From Bradyrhizobium jicamae (GTDB taxonomy: Bacteria > Pseudomonadota > Alphaproteobacteria > Rhizobiales > Xanthobacteraceae): a stretch of 64,000 nucleotides of DNA. The stretch lies in NCBI RefSeq assembly GCF_018130695.1, contig NZ_JAFCJX010000011.1, positions 124,001 through 188,000 on the forward strand. Direction: 5' to 3'. Below are positions 52,442 to 61,632 of the stretch, in pieces (position 1 is the first letter of the stretch; every line of letters starts with the position of its first letter). A program made the translations under genes and the position numbers. The notes beneath the pieces are model-generated. The model was not told where the DNA came from and made no database searches. It worked only from the letters and a program-made list of their open reading frames with translations.

Positions 52442-53101
52442 ATGGGACCTAAGACGCGCATCCTCGATGCGGCCATGCTGGTGTTTCGCCGGCACGGCTT
52501 TCGCCGCTCCTCGATCGAGCAGGTGGCCGAAGCGGCCCACCTGACGCGGCAGGCGCTCTATCATCATTTCGAGTCCAAGGAGGCGCTGTTCCGCGCCGTG
52601 ATCGCACGCGTGCACGAGACCGCGCTTGCCGCCGAGGCGGCTGCGATCAGCGAGGCGGAGAACGCAGGCGGCTTCGCCGATGTGCTTGCCGCCGGCATGA
52701 CGGCGCGGATGCAGGCCATGATCGGATCCTTCGACGGCTCTCCGCATATCGAGGAACTGTATTCCGAGCACCTCGTGCACGGCCGCGATCTCTACCAGAA
52801 ATATGCGGCGCTCTATGCGGAGCGGCTGGTCGCGACGATCGCGCGGATCGCGCGCAAGCAGAATCTTGTGCTGCCGCAGGGCCTGTCGCCGGCCGAATTT
52901 GCACGCCTGGTCGAAATGGCGGTGCATGCATCGAAGTCGCAGCATCCGGCAATGCAGCCGGTAGATGCCTTCCTGAAGGACATGGTGCTGATGGTGCGCA
53001 CGCTCTGCGCCGGCGTCGCGCCGAAGTCGCAAAACCAACCCGCCAACAGAGCCGGGATCAAATCACGATCACCACGCAGCAAAGCGGGAGCCCGTCCATG
53101 A
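52442..53101 (+). CDS. TetR/AcrR-family regulator of the aldehyde-oxidoreductase operon
   Basis: 219 residues. The helix-turn-helix is SSIEQVAEAAHLTRQALYHHFESKEALF. The C-terminal domain includes LYSEHLVHGRDLYQKYAALYAERL. The end is a basic tail, KSRSPRSKAGARP. It overlaps the start of the molybdenum-enzyme gene by four bases, so it is the first gene of that operon and probably controls it through the TTTGACA palindrome upstream. Confidence 0.9.
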   Translation: MGPKTRILDAAMLVFRRHGFRRSSIEQVAEAAHLTRQALYHHFESKEALFRAVIARVHETALAAEAAAISEAENAGGFADVLAAGMTARMQAMIGSFDGSPHIEELYSEHLVHGRDLYQKYAALYAERLVATIARIARKQNLVLPQGLSPAEFARLVEMAVHASKSQHPAMQPVDAFLKDMVLMVRTLCAGVAPKSQNQPANRAGIKSRSPRSKAGARP

Positions 53102-55779
53102 ACACGATGACCATCAACGGCCGCGTCGAAACCCTGCCCGACGATCCCGACGCGCTCCTCATCGACGTCGTGCGCGATCAGCTCGATCTCACCGGCACAA
53201 AGCTGTCTTGCGGTGGCGGCGTCTGCGGCGCCTGCACGGTGCTGGTCGACGGCGCGCCGGTCACGAGCTGCCTGATGCCGGCGCATGCCGCCGCCGGCAA
53301 ATCCGTCACGACCGTGGAAGGCATCGGCGCGCAAGGTCTGCACCCGGTGCAGAAGGCGTTCATGGCGCATGACGCCTTGCAGTGCGGCTTCTGCACGCCC
53401 GGCTTTGTCGTGGAAGCGGTCGCGTTCTGCGACCGCTGGCGCGCGGCAAACGGAACAATGGTGCCGTCGCGCGAGGAGATCGGCGCGGCCTTGTCGGGTC
53501 ATCTTTGCCGCTGCGGCGCCTATGACGGCATCTTCCGCGCCGTCGCCGATGCCTGCGCCGGCCGCTTCGATGGCGACAATTTTGCGTCTCCCCGCGTCGA
53601 GGCGCGCGACAAGGTGACGGGAGCGGCCAAGTACACCGTCGATATCAGGCATGACGGTCAGCTCGAAGGCGTGATCCTGCGCTCGGGCGAGGCCCATGCG
53701 CGCATCACGGCGCTCGATCTCGCGCCGGCGCGGGCGCTCGGCGATGTCGCTGCGGTGTCGCTGCTGTCCGACGACCGCATCGTGCGCTATGTCGGCGAGC
53801 CGATTGCGGCGGTCGCCGCCAAGGACCGCAGAAGCGCGCTCGCGGCACTCGCTGCGATCAGGCTGACCAGCGAACGGCTGCCTGCGGTGATCGGGCTGGA
53901 CCTGGCGCGGAGAGATGATGCGCCTGTCGTGTTCGACCGGGCCAACCGCAAGAAGGCGGGCAATGTGTCGGAAGCGGCCGGCGGCCCGGCGCCATGGAAG
54001 CAGAACATCCGCGGGCCGACCTCGGTGTTTGCCAAGCGCGCCAGGAAGGCCCGCAACTGGGTCAACGAGGCACGCCAGGCCAACAACCGGCTGCTCGTCG
54101 AGGGGACCTTCCGCACCGGCACGCAGCAGCATGCCTGTCTCGAACCGCACGCCGCAGTGGCGCGGTTCGACGGCGATCGGTTGACCGTGCATGCCTCATC
54201 GCAGTGGGTGTTTCATCTGAAGGAGCAGATCGCAAAGCGGTTCAAGCTCGATCATGACAAGGTCCGCGTGATCGCCGACCATGTCGGCGGCGGGTTCGGC
54301 TCGAAGTCAAGCCTCGGCATGGAGACGATCGCCGCCATCGAGCTTGCGCGCGCGGCGAATGCGCCCGTGAGAGTTGCCTACGACCGGCATGAGGAGCTGT
54401 CGGTCGCCGGCTATCGGCCGGCCGCGGAGGTGAAGGTTTCGCTACTGCCCTCCGACCAGGGCGAGCTGAAAGCGCTCTCCGTCATCGCGCATGCCGACAC
54501 GGGTGCTGCGACCAACTCGATGATCGCGGGGCTGGCGCGGCTGATCTACCCGGCCGAGGCCAAGGAGCTCCGGGATTTCGACGTCATCAGCAATCTGCCG
54601 CCGGGCGCGGCGTTCCGCGGCCCGGGCGGTCCGCCGATGGCATTCGCGGTGGAGCAGGCAATCGACGAGGCCGCGCTGCGCCTCCAGCTCGATCCGATCG
54701 CGCTGCGCAAGCGCTGGGACCCCGATCCCAACCGCCAGCGGCTTTATGATTGGGCGTCCGGTCTCGAGGTCTGGCGCAACCGGAACGCGGTGCAAACCGG
54801 CCGCTATCGCCGCGGCGTCGGCGTCGCGACCGGCTACTGGCTCTATCTCTGGCAGCCCAAGGTGAAGGTCGAGGTCGCCGTCAAGGCCGGCCGCATCGTC
54901 GCATCGACTGCGACCCAGGATATCGGCACCGGCACCCGCAGCGTTCTGGCCGAGACGGTCGCGCGCGCGTTCGACATCGAGGCCAGCGAGGTCGAGGTGC
55001 GGATCGGCGATTCCGCGCTGCCCGAAGGCCCCGGCTCCGGTGGCAGCCGCGTCACCGCCTCGGTGCTGCCGCCGACGCTGAACGCGATTGCGAAACTGAA
55101 GGCGGCGATCCTCGATCAGGCCACGCGAAAACCTGCACCCGGCTCGAATGCGCCATGGCGCGAGCTGATCGCGCGCTCGCCCGACATCGCCGTCACCGAA
55201 ACGCGCGGCGAGGACGGCACCAACACCGCGCCCGGCATCCGCTCGCCGCTGAAGGAGCTCGGGCTTCTCGGCATCATCTTCGGCTGGATGATGCGCCGCA
55301 GCTCCAACATCGCGATCGGCGCCGGCGTGCCGAGCTCGGTGCAGGTGATCGAGGTCGAGGTCGACACCTGGCTCGGCCACGTCCGCGTGCTCAATGTGCA
55401 CACCGGCATCGCGGTCGGGAGGATCGCGGCTCCCCAGCTCGCCCATAGCCAGGCCTGCGGCGCGGTGATCCAGGGCCTTGGCTACGCGCTCTACGAGGCG
55501 CGCGAGGTGGATCCGCGCGGCGGCAACGTCCTGACCGCAGGGATGGAGGATTATCGCATCCCCGGCATTGCTGATACGCCCGAGATCGACGTGCATTTCG
55601 ACGAGGCGGGTTTCGATCACGTGCTCGGCAACAGCGTCGGCATCGGCGAAGCGGCGACGGTGCCGACATCGCCTGCGGTGGCGAACGCGATCTTCAACGC
55701 GATCGGTGTTCGCCTCACCGAGATTCCGATCCGGCCAGACCGCATCGTCGCCGCGCTGAACAAGAGGGCCGTCGCATGA
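53098..55779 (+). CDS. fused 2Fe-2S and molybdopterin subunits of a xanthine dehydrogenase-family aldehyde oxidoreductase
   Basis: 893 residues. Residues ~1-155 are the iron-sulfur part with SCGGGVCGACTVLVDG...SC and CGFCTPGF...CRCGAY. From about 165 it is the molybdenum subunit: a hammerhead domain, GGGFGSKSSLGMETIAAIEL, a substrate-binding RGPGGPP stretch, EGPGSGGSRVTASVLP and the catalytic Glu in GIGEAATVPTSP. The FAD subunit is encoded next with an ATGA overlap. E. coli PaoA and PaoC are separate; here they are joined. The likely reaction is oxidation of an aldehyde or N-heterocycle. Confidence 0.9.
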   Translation: MNTMTINGRVETLPDDPDALLIDVVRDQLDLTGTKLSCGGGVCGACTVLVDGAPVTSCLMPAHAAAGKSVTTVEGIGAQGLHPVQKAFMAHDALQCGFCTPGFVVEAVAFCDRWRAANGTMVPSREEIGAALSGHLCRCGAYDGIFRAVADACAGRFDGDNFASPRVEARDKVTGAAKYTVDIRHDGQLEGVILRSGEAHARITALDLAPARALGDVAAVSLLSDDRIVRYVGEPIAAVAAKDRRSALAALAAIRLTSERLPAVIGLDLARRDDAPVVFDRANRKKAGNVSEAAGGPAPWKQNIRGPTSVFAKRARKARNWVNEARQANNRLLVEGTFRTGTQQHACLEPHAAVARFDGDRLTVHASSQWVFHLKEQIAKRFKLDHDKVRVIADHVGGGFGSKSSLGMETIAAIELARAANAPVRVAYDRHEELSVAGYRPAAEVKVSLLPSDQGELKALSVIAHADTGAATNSMIAGLARLIYPAEAKELRDFDVISNLPPGAAFRGPGGPPMAFAVEQAIDEAALRLQLDPIALRKRWDPDPNRQRLYDWASGLEVWRNRNAVQTGRYRRGVGVATGYWLYLWQPKVKVEVAVKAGRIVASTATQDIGTGTRSVLAETVARAFDIEASEVEVRIGDSALPEGPGSGGSRVTASVLPPTLNAIAKLKAAILDQATRKPAPGSNAPWRELIARSPDIAVTETRGEDGTNTAPGIRSPLKELGLLGIIFGWMMRRSSNIAIGAGVPSSVQVIEVEVDTWLGHVRVLNVHTGIAVGRIAAPQLAHSQACGAVIQGLGYALYEAREVDPRGGNVLTAGMEDYRIPGIADTPEIDVHFDEAGFDHVLGNSVGIGEAATVPTSPAVANAIFNAIGVRLTEIPIRPDRIVAALNKRAVA

Positions 55780-56699
55780 GTGCCGCAACAGCAACCGCAA
55801 GCGCCCTGCCCGAATTCCGCGCCGCCGGCACCGACCTTTCGGAACGCCGCCGCAGCGGCCTGTCGCGCGGACCCATCGTCGATCTCGCCGCGACACCAGG
55901 CACGATCGGAGTATCCTGGGCAGCCGACGGCTCGGCCCGCATCGGTGCCTTCACCACGATTGCGATGATCGCGGCCGATCGGCGCATCGCCGCCGCCTAT
56001 CCCGGCGTCGCCGCCGCGGCACAGGGGCTCGCGACACCGCAAATCCGGCATCTGGCCACGCTCGGCGGCAACCTCGCCCAGCGTTCACGCTGCTGGTACT
56101 TCCGCAATCCGCAGATCGACTGCCTGAAGAAGGGCGGCTCCGATTGCCCGGCGCGCTCGGGCAATCATCTCTATCACGCAGCCTTCGACCTCGGCCCTTG
56201 CGTGGCGCCGCATCCGTCGACCATGGCGATGGCGCTGCTCGCCTATGATGCGACGGTAACAACCGACCAGCGCAGCCGATTGACGCTTGCCGATCTGCTC
56301 GGCGATGGCACCAATGGTACCGCCGACCATTTGCTGGCGCCGGGCGAACGGATCGAGGCCATCGACCTTCCCGCGCCGCTCGCCTCCGAACGCGCCGCCT
56401 ACAAGCGCGCGATCAGCCGCACCTATGCGGAATGGCCGCTGGTCGAGGTGTGCGCGCGCACCGTGCTAACAGGCGGCACCTTCCGCCAGGTGCGCATCGC
56501 CGCCGGCGGCATAGCCCCGGTGCCGCTGCGGCTGACAGCATGCGAAGCAGCCCTGGAGGGAAAGCCGGCGGACGTGGAAAACATCGCGCAAGCCGCGCAG
56601 CTCGCTACATCGGGCGCAAGGCCGCTGCCGATGACCGGATACAAGCTCGCGCTGCTGGTCGGCCTGGTCCGGGACGTGGTGGAGCAGATCGCGGAGTAG
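55776..56699 (+). CDS. FAD-binding subunit with a [4Fe-4S] cluster (PaoB/YagS-like)
   Basis: 307 residues. The FAD-binding opening is FRAAGTDLSERRRSGLSRGP and IRHLATLGGNLAQR. After it come four cysteines in RCWYFRNPQIDCLKKGG, SDCPARS and DLGPCVAPHP, matching the extra [4Fe-4S] site of PaoB/YagS. Those subunits accept electrons from the 2Fe-2S centres. It overlaps the large fused gene upstream (ATGA). A hairpin follows at 56715. Confidence 0.9.
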   Translation: MSAATATASALPEFRAAGTDLSERRRSGLSRGPIVDLAATPGTIGVSWAADGSARIGAFTTIAMIAADRRIAAAYPGVAAAAQGLATPQIRHLATLGGNLAQRSRCWYFRNPQIDCLKKGGSDCPARSGNHLYHAAFDLGPCVAPHPSTMAMALLAYDATVTTDQRSRLTLADLLGDGTNGTADHLLAPGERIEAIDLPAPLASERAAYKRAISRTYAEWPLVEVCARTVLTGGTFRQVRIAAGGIAPVPLRLTACEAALEGKPADVENIAQAAQLATSGARPLPMTGYKLALLVGLVRDVVEQIAE

Positions 56700-56714
56700 G
56701 ATGGCCGTAAGGCC

Positions 56715-56736
56715 GTAGGGCGGCTAACCGCCCTAC
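56715..56736. terminator. hairpin after the xdh-type operon
   Basis: GTAGGGCGG / CCGCCCTAC with loop CTAA, sixteen bases after the PaoB-like stop. A short TT follows. It is a plausible operon end, or a fragment of the GTAGGGTGGGC-type dispersed repeats. Confidence 0.55.
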
Positions 56737-56790
56737 TTCCCCCGCGCCTATTCGTGCTATCATGACACCCGAGGCAAACGGGAGGACGCC

Positions 56791-57123
56791 ATGACTCATG
56801 CCATGGTTCCCAGTGACCGCGTGGAGCACGTGACCGTTTACGGGCGCGACAGCGCCAAGCTCGGCACCATCGAGCGGTTGATGCTCGACAAGCTGAGCGG
56901 AACGGTGGCCTACGCGGTGATCAAGACCGGCGGGCTGCTCGCCAGCCACCACCACTATCCGGTGCAGTGGAGCGCGCTCAAATATGACCCCAAGCGCCAG
57001 GCCTTCGAGACCGAGCTGACGCTGGAGGAGTTGCGCGCCGGCCCGTGCGAGTTCGATGACGACGATTTCGACTGGGGCGATCGCTCGCAGTCGTACACGC
57101 ATCCGCACTATTGGTCGGTCTGA
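56791..57123 (+). CDS. PRC-barrel domain protein
   Basis: 110 residues with GGGAGG upstream of the ATG. The core HVTVYGRDSAKLGTIERLML and LASHHHYPVQWSALKYD fit a PRC-barrel, a small beta domain found in photosynthetic reaction centre H subunit and RimM. It ends in a very acidic stretch (EFDDDDFDWGDRS) and Tyr/His/Trp. Role unknown; such free PRC proteins are often stress-related, but that is not shown here. A terminator follows at once. Confidence 0.85.
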   Translation: MTHAMVPSDRVEHVTVYGRDSAKLGTIERLMLDKLSGTVAYAVIKTGGLLASHHHYPVQWSALKYDPKRQAFETELTLEELRAGPCEFDDDDFDWGDRSQSYTHPHYWSV

Positions 57124-57129
57124 AATTGC

Positions 57130-57154
57130 AGGGCGGATCGGCGTGATCCGCCCT
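57130..57154 (+). terminator. terminator of the PRC-barrel gene
   Basis: AGGGCGGATC / GATCCGCCCT, ten exact bases around GGCGT, beginning seven bases after the stop and followed by TT. Confidence 0.75.
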
Positions 57155-57231
57155 TTGCCCATCACAACGCGGCGGGTTACGCTGTGCGAACTCGCTCACC
57201 CCTTTATTGTCTTTGCAAACGGACCCTTCCC

Positions 57232-58404
57232 ATGCCCATCGTCAACCGCGTCGCTGCTCTCTCGGACGAAATGGCCGCCTGGCGCCACGACATCCACGAG
57301 AACCCGGAGCTGCTCTACGACGTCCACCGCACCGCCGGCATCGTCACCGAGAAGCTGAAGGAGTTCGGCTGCGACGAGGTGGTGCCGGGGATCGGCCGCA
57401 CCGGCGTGGTCGGGGTGATCCGCGGCCGCAAGAACGGCTCGGGCAAGACCATCGGCCTGCGCGCCGACATGGACGCGCTGCCGATCGAGGAGACCTCGGG
57501 CGTGCCCTACGCCTCGAAGGTGCCGGGCAAGATGCACGCCTGCGGCCATGACGGCCACACCGCGATGCTGCTCGGTGCCGCAAAGTACCTCGCCGAGACC
57601 CGCAATTTCGACGGCACCGCGATCGTGATCTTCCAGCCGGCGGAAGAAGGCGGCGGCGGCGGCAAGGCGATGGTCGAGGACGGGCTGATGACGCGCTGGG
57701 GCATCCAGGAGGTCTATGGCCTGCACAACATGCCGGGCCTGCCCGAAGGTCATTTCGCCACCACGCCGGGCGCGCTGCTGGCCTCATCGGATTCGCTGGA
57801 GATCTTCGTGCAGGGCAAGGGCGGCCATGCCGGCGCCGGCCCGCACCGCGCGGTCGACACCGTCTTGATCGGCGCGCAGATCGTCAGCGCCTTGCAGTCG
57901 ATCGTGTCGCGCAATGTCGATCCGCTCAAATCAGCGGTGATCTCGATCACCATGTTCCAGGCCGGCACCGCCTTCAACATCATCCCGGAGACCGCGCGTC
58001 TCGCCGGCACGGTGCGCACGCTCGACCCGGAGATCCGCGACCTCGTCGAGCGCCGCATCGGCGAGATCGCCGACAGCATCGCGCGCGCCTATGGCGGCTC
58101 GGCCGAGACCAAGTACACGCGCATGTATCCGGTGACGATGAACCACGCGCGTGAGGCCGGCATCGCCGCCGAAGTCGCCCGCGACGTCGTCGGTGTCGAT
58201 CGCGTCAACGACCGCGCCATTCCGCTGATGGGCGCCGAAGACTTCTCCTTCATGCTGGAAGCGCGCCCCGGCGCGTTCGTGTTCCTCGGCATGGGCGACG
58301 GCAATGAGTGCCACCACCCCGGCTACGTCTTCAACGACAACATCCTCGGCCACGGCGCATCCTACTGGGTGCGGCTGGTCGAGAAGTCCATGCCGGCCGG
58401 CTGA
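57232..58404 (+). CDS. M20 family amidohydrolase (hippurate hydrolase-like)
   Basis: 390 residues from the ATG at 57232. Motifs of the M20D subfamily are present: AWRHDIHENPELLYD, GLRADMDALPI, KMHACGHDGHTAMLLGAA, QPAEEGGGGGKAM and GAEDFSFML with its metal ligands. These enzymes hydrolyse N-acyl amino acids such as hippurate or N-acetyl amino acids, or indole-acetyl conjugates. Metal-dependent. The substrate is not predictable. It stands as a single gene followed by a repeat. Confidence 0.92.
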   Translation: MPIVNRVAALSDEMAAWRHDIHENPELLYDVHRTAGIVTEKLKEFGCDEVVPGIGRTGVVGVIRGRKNGSGKTIGLRADMDALPIEETSGVPYASKVPGKMHACGHDGHTAMLLGAAKYLAETRNFDGTAIVIFQPAEEGGGGGKAMVEDGLMTRWGIQEVYGLHNMPGLPEGHFATTPGALLASSDSLEIFVQGKGGHAGAGPHRAVDTVLIGAQIVSALQSIVSRNVDPLKSAVISITMFQAGTAFNIIPETARLAGTVRTLDPEIRDLVERRIGEIADSIARAYGGSAETKYTRMYPVTMNHAREAGIAAEVARDVVGVDRVNDRAIPLMGAEDFSFMLEARPGAFVFLGMGDGNECHHPGYVFNDNILGHGASYWVRLVEKSMPAG

Positions 58405-58410
58405 GGCTGT

Positions 58411-58538
58411 TCCTCACCTCTCCCGGAGGGAGAGGTCGAATTGCGCAGCAATTCGGGTGAGGGGCTGCGGTGCCCACGAGAGAGCGTGACCCCTCACCCG
58501 GCGCTACGCGCCGACCTCTCCCAATGGGAGAGGTGAAG
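58411..58538. repeat. GGGAGAGG-family intergenic repeat
   Basis: Left CTCACCTCTCCCGGAGGGAG with GAGGTCGAATTGCGCAGCAA; right CCCCTCACCCGGCGCTACGC with CTCTCCCAATGGGAGAGGTG. GAATTGCGCAGCAATTC is an inner hairpin. Third copy of the family in the window. Confidence 0.78.
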
Positions 58539-58568
58539 GACGAGCGCCTCATCTGACTCGATTTCGCT

Positions 58569-59129
58569 TCATGCTGTCTTGTCCGCCTGTCCGCCGATCA
58601 TCCGTCCCGCCACGCGGTCGCGCTTGATGAACTGGTGGAACGCTGCGGCGGCGACATGGAGCACGACCAGCGCCAGCAGCACATAGGCAGAGAGGATGTG
58701 GCGGTCCTCATAGGCGGCTGCGGCCGCCTTGTCCGGCGAGGTGAACTGCGGCACGTGGAACAGGCCGAAGAAGTCGGAATAGTCAGGCGAGCGCGCGCCG
58801 GAATGCGCCCAGCCGAGTAGCGCGACCAGGATGGTGACGGCATAGAGCGCGCCATGGCTGACCCGCGCCGAGATCCGCTGCCAGCGCGGCGTGTCCGCCG
58901 GCAGCGCCGGCGTCGGATTGACGCCACGCCAGACCAGCCTCAGCACAGTCAGCAGCAGCACCAGATAGCCGATGTCGGCATGGATGGAGCGGTAGAAAAA
59001 GCGGTCCGCCCGCGCCGGGACGTGGTTCATCCACCAGCCGTAAGCGAGCATGCCGATGATGGCCGCGCCCAGCGCCCAGTGGAACGCCCGCGCCAGCGAG
59101 CCCCAGTTGGTTTGAGTGTTTCGAATCAT
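58569..59129 (-). CDS. cytochrome b561 family protein
   Basis: 186 residues from the ATG at 59129. Four hydrophobic segments (about 13-32, 44-68, 88-108, 140-163) carry histidines suited to bind two hemes: FHWALGAAIIGMLAYG, SIHADIGYLVLLL, HGALYAVTILVALLGW, and HILSAYVLLALVVLHVAAA. These proteins pass electrons between quinol and periplasmic or membrane partners, often in superoxide defence or as subunits. It is divergent from murI. No partner gene is adjacent. Confidence 0.9.
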   Translation of the reverse strand: MIRNTQTNWGSLARAFHWALGAAIIGMLAYGWWMNHVPARADRFFYRSIHADIGYLVLLLTVLRLVWRGVNPTPALPADTPRWQRISARVSHGALYAVTILVALLGWAHSGARSPDYSDFFGLFHVPQFTSPDKAAAAAYEDRHILSAYVLLALVVLHVAAAAFHQFIKRDRVAGRMIGGQADKTA

Positions 59130-59334
59130 CTCTGGCGCAGTCCCCTGTCGATCCCCAAAATCCGCCGTTGTGGCAATGGCTTGCCCTGATAATGGCAGGT
59201 ATCGGCCATAGCCATAAGAAATTCCAAAGAAAATCCAGGAGCTCACCGCCTTGTGTGTTCCGCATGCCTCCGCGCAACCCCGGCCGGGTCGAAAACAACT
59301 GAATCGTAACCACAGTTCGGCTAGACTCGCCGTC

Positions 59335-60132
59335 GTGTCCGCTCCCCCCACCATTCTCGTGTTCGATTCCGGCCTTGGCGGCCTGTCCGTGCTGCGCGAA
59401 GTCGTGCGCGCGCGGCCCGATGCCCATTACGTCTATGTCGCGGACGACGCCTTCTTCCCCTACGGCCATCACACCGAGGACGAGATCATTGCCCGCGTGG
59501 TGCCGCTGGTCGGCGACCTCATCGCGGCGCATGCGCCCGACCTCGTGGTGATCGCCTGCAACACGGCCTCGACGCTGGTGATGTCGCACCTGCGCGATGC
59601 CTACACCCTGCCCTTCGTCGGTACCGTCCCCGCCATCAAGCCGGCCTGCGCCTCGTCAAAGACAAAACGCGTCTCCGTGCTCGGCACCAAGGGCACCGTG
59701 AAGCGCGAATACACCCGCAAGCTGATCCATGATTTCGCGCAAGGCTGCGAGGTCACCCTGGTCGGCTCCGGCGAGCTTGCGTCGCTGGCGGAAGCCGCGC
59801 TGAGCGGCAACGCCGTCCGCGACGAGGACATTGCAGCCGAGCTCGCCCCCTGCTTCCTCGGCAATGGCGCCGAGGATCCTGCGCGCACCGACACCGTCGT
59901 GCTCGCCTGCACCCACTATCCGCTGCTGCTGGACCGCCTGACCAGGCTGGCGCCCTGGCCGGTCGACTGGATCGATCCCGCGCCTGCGATCGCCCGCCGC
60001 GTCGCCGACCTGCTCGGTCCCGCCGGCGCCGTCAGCGACACCGCCGGTGCCGAGATGATCTTCACCTCGAAGCGCCCGCACACGCTCGCCGACACGCTAA
60101 TGCCGTTCTTCGGCGGCCGCGTCCCGGCGTGA
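59335..60132 (+). CDS. murI: glutamate racemase
   Basis: 265 residues from a GTG at 59335. Family motifs: VFDSGLGGLSVLREV, the two catalytic cysteines in VIACNTASTL and VLACTHYPLLL, and FPYG. The enzyme makes D-glutamate for peptidoglycan. The longer ORF to 59251 adds an implausible N-terminus. Alone, not with other mur genes. Confidence 0.93.
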   Translation: MSAPPTILVFDSGLGGLSVLREVVRARPDAHYVYVADDAFFPYGHHTEDEIIARVVPLVGDLIAAHAPDLVVIACNTASTLVMSHLRDAYTLPFVGTVPAIKPACASSKTKRVSVLGTKGTVKREYTRKLIHDFAQGCEVTLVGSGELASLAEAALSGNAVRDEDIAAELAPCFLGNGAEDPARTDTVVLACTHYPLLLDRLTRLAPWPVDWIDPAPAIARRVADLLGPAGAVSDTAGAEMIFTSKRPHTLADTLMPFFGGRVPA

Positions 60133-60193
60133 TGCTTTTCGGCGTCATGGCTGACTGCTAGCTTCCTCCCTGCCTTCACGAGGAGGACTGGAA

Positions 60194-60970
60194 TTGACAC
60201 CGACACCCCCGCCCCCGCTCAATCGTCTCCGCAAGGCGTGGCGCAACAAGCGTCCCACCTTCGGCGCGATCGCGACGATCCCGAGCGTGCAGACCGTGCA
60301 GATCATGGCGCAGTCGCTCGACTGGATCATCGTCGACCTCGAGCATGGGCCAATCGATCTCACCATGGCGCATGCGATGATCGTGGCGACGTCAGGCACA
60401 TCATGCGTGCCGATGGTGCGCATCGCGGCCAATGAGCCGCATCTGGCGAAGGCGCCGATGGATCTCGGCGCGCTCGGCATCAACTTCCCGATGATCTGCA
60501 AGCGGGCGGATGCCGAGAAAGCCGCGCGCAGCGTGCGCTATCCGCCGAACGGCGACCGGCTATGGGGCCCGTTCCATGCGCCGTTTCGCTGGGGCGTCTC
60601 GATGGCCGACTACATGGCAACCGCCGATGACGATATGATCTGCATGATCACGATCGAGCATGTGGAAGCGGTCAACCGCATCGATGAGATCATGGCGACA
60701 CCGGGCATCGATCTCGCGGTGATCGGCCCCGGCGATCTCGCCACCTCCATCAACAAGCGCGGCCTGCCCGACGATCCCGAAGTCATCGCGCTGATGCAGC
60801 GCGCCGAGCAAGGCATCTTGAAGAGCGGCGTGCCGATCGGCGGCGTCGCGCGCACCGCAGAGCAAGCCAATGCGATGATCGATCGCGGCTACCTCGCGCT
60901 TGCGCTCGGCTTCGACTGGTCTCTGTTCCAGCGCGGCATCGCGGCGGCATTCGCGGGGATCAGGCGGTGA
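60194..60970 (+). CDS. HpcH/HpaI-family aldolase
   Basis: 258 residues from a TTG at 60194 with AGGAGG seven bases upstream. TIM-barrel of the HpaI type: FGAIATIPSVQTVQIMA, IIVDLEHGPID (metal region), VRIAANEPH, and VIGPGDLATSI. It should carry out pyruvate or glyoxylate-type aldol cleavage/condensation with a divalent metal. The exact substrate is unknown. Start codon choice rests on the strong ribosome-binding site. Confidence 0.88.
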   Translation: MTPTPPPPLNRLRKAWRNKRPTFGAIATIPSVQTVQIMAQSLDWIIVDLEHGPIDLTMAHAMIVATSGTSCVPMVRIAANEPHLAKAPMDLGALGINFPMICKRADAEKAARSVRYPPNGDRLWGPFHAPFRWGVSMADYMATADDDMICMITIEHVEAVNRIDEIMATPGIDLAVIGPGDLATSINKRGLPDDPEVIALMQRAEQGILKSGVPIGGVARTAEQANAMIDRGYLALALGFDWSLFQRGIAAAFAGIRR

Positions 60971-61000
60971 GCGATCCGTGACCGCGGACCAGCGCGGTCA

Positions 61001-61549
61001 TCACGGTGTCTCGGCTGGAAACTCGCGCGGCGAGACCCAGAAGCCGTAGCCGCACAGCTCGAACGGCCGGCGCCATTTGTCGATGTCGATCGCAGGCACC
61101 AGATAGTTCGTCGTGCCGGACGAGACGATGAATCCACCGTCGGATCCGATCAGGTCGAGCAGCCGGGATTCGGCCTCCTGCCAGCGCTTGCCGTAGACCC
61201 TCGGGTCGTTCTTGCCGTAGCCAAGATAGGCCTGCTGGAAGTTCGTGACGCTGTTCTCGTAGGACGGGACGAATTCGCCGTTGAGCTCGATCCTGTTCTT
61301 CCCCGCGACCAGCGTGAGGCGCGCCTTGCCGTCATGGCTGGTCGAAGCCGGGTGCTTGATCAGCAGTCCGAAGCCGCGACCGCAAGAGAGCTCGAACACC
61401 TTCTTGCCGTCGTCGAGATAGCTGAGGATATGGCCGTCGTTGCGGTCCTCGTGATAGGTCCAGCGGCCGGCGGCATGTGCCGCCGTGGAGACCACGAAGA
61501 GGCCTGCGGTGAAGGCCACTGCCAAAGACGCTGTTCGCGCAGACAACAT
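61001..61549 (-). CDS. secreted hypothetical protein
   Basis: 182 residues. Signal peptide to about residue 27 (VAFTAGLFVVSTAAHA). The mature part begins GRWTYHEDRNDGHILSYLDD and has two cysteines (FELSCGRG, FELCGYG), possibly a disulfide, with a beta-rich pattern. No domain recognised, though the layout resembles a one-domain periplasmic protein. It is convergent with the HpaI gene and divergent from the flavin dehydrogenase gene. Confidence 0.75.
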   Translation of the reverse strand: MLSARTASLAVAFTAGLFVVSTAAHAAGRWTYHEDRNDGHILSYLDDGKKVFELSCGRGFGLLIKHPASTSHDGKARLTLVAGKNRIELNGEFVPSYENSVTNFQQAYLGYGKNDPRVYGKRWQEAESRLLDLIGSDGGFIVSSGTTNYLVPAIDIDKWRRPFELCGYGFWVSPREFPAETP

Positions 61550-61632
61550 TGAGCCACTCCGGGTGAATGGGATAGACCTTTGTTCGGCGCCCTGGCCGAC
61601 AGGTTCACCAAAAAGCGTTCAAGACGGCACCG

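Noticed and set aside
54442..55896. 484-residue minus-strand ORF opposite the molybdenum enzyme
   Set aside because: It is antisense to a gene with complete catalytic motifs and has a shadow-type Arg/Asp/His composition.
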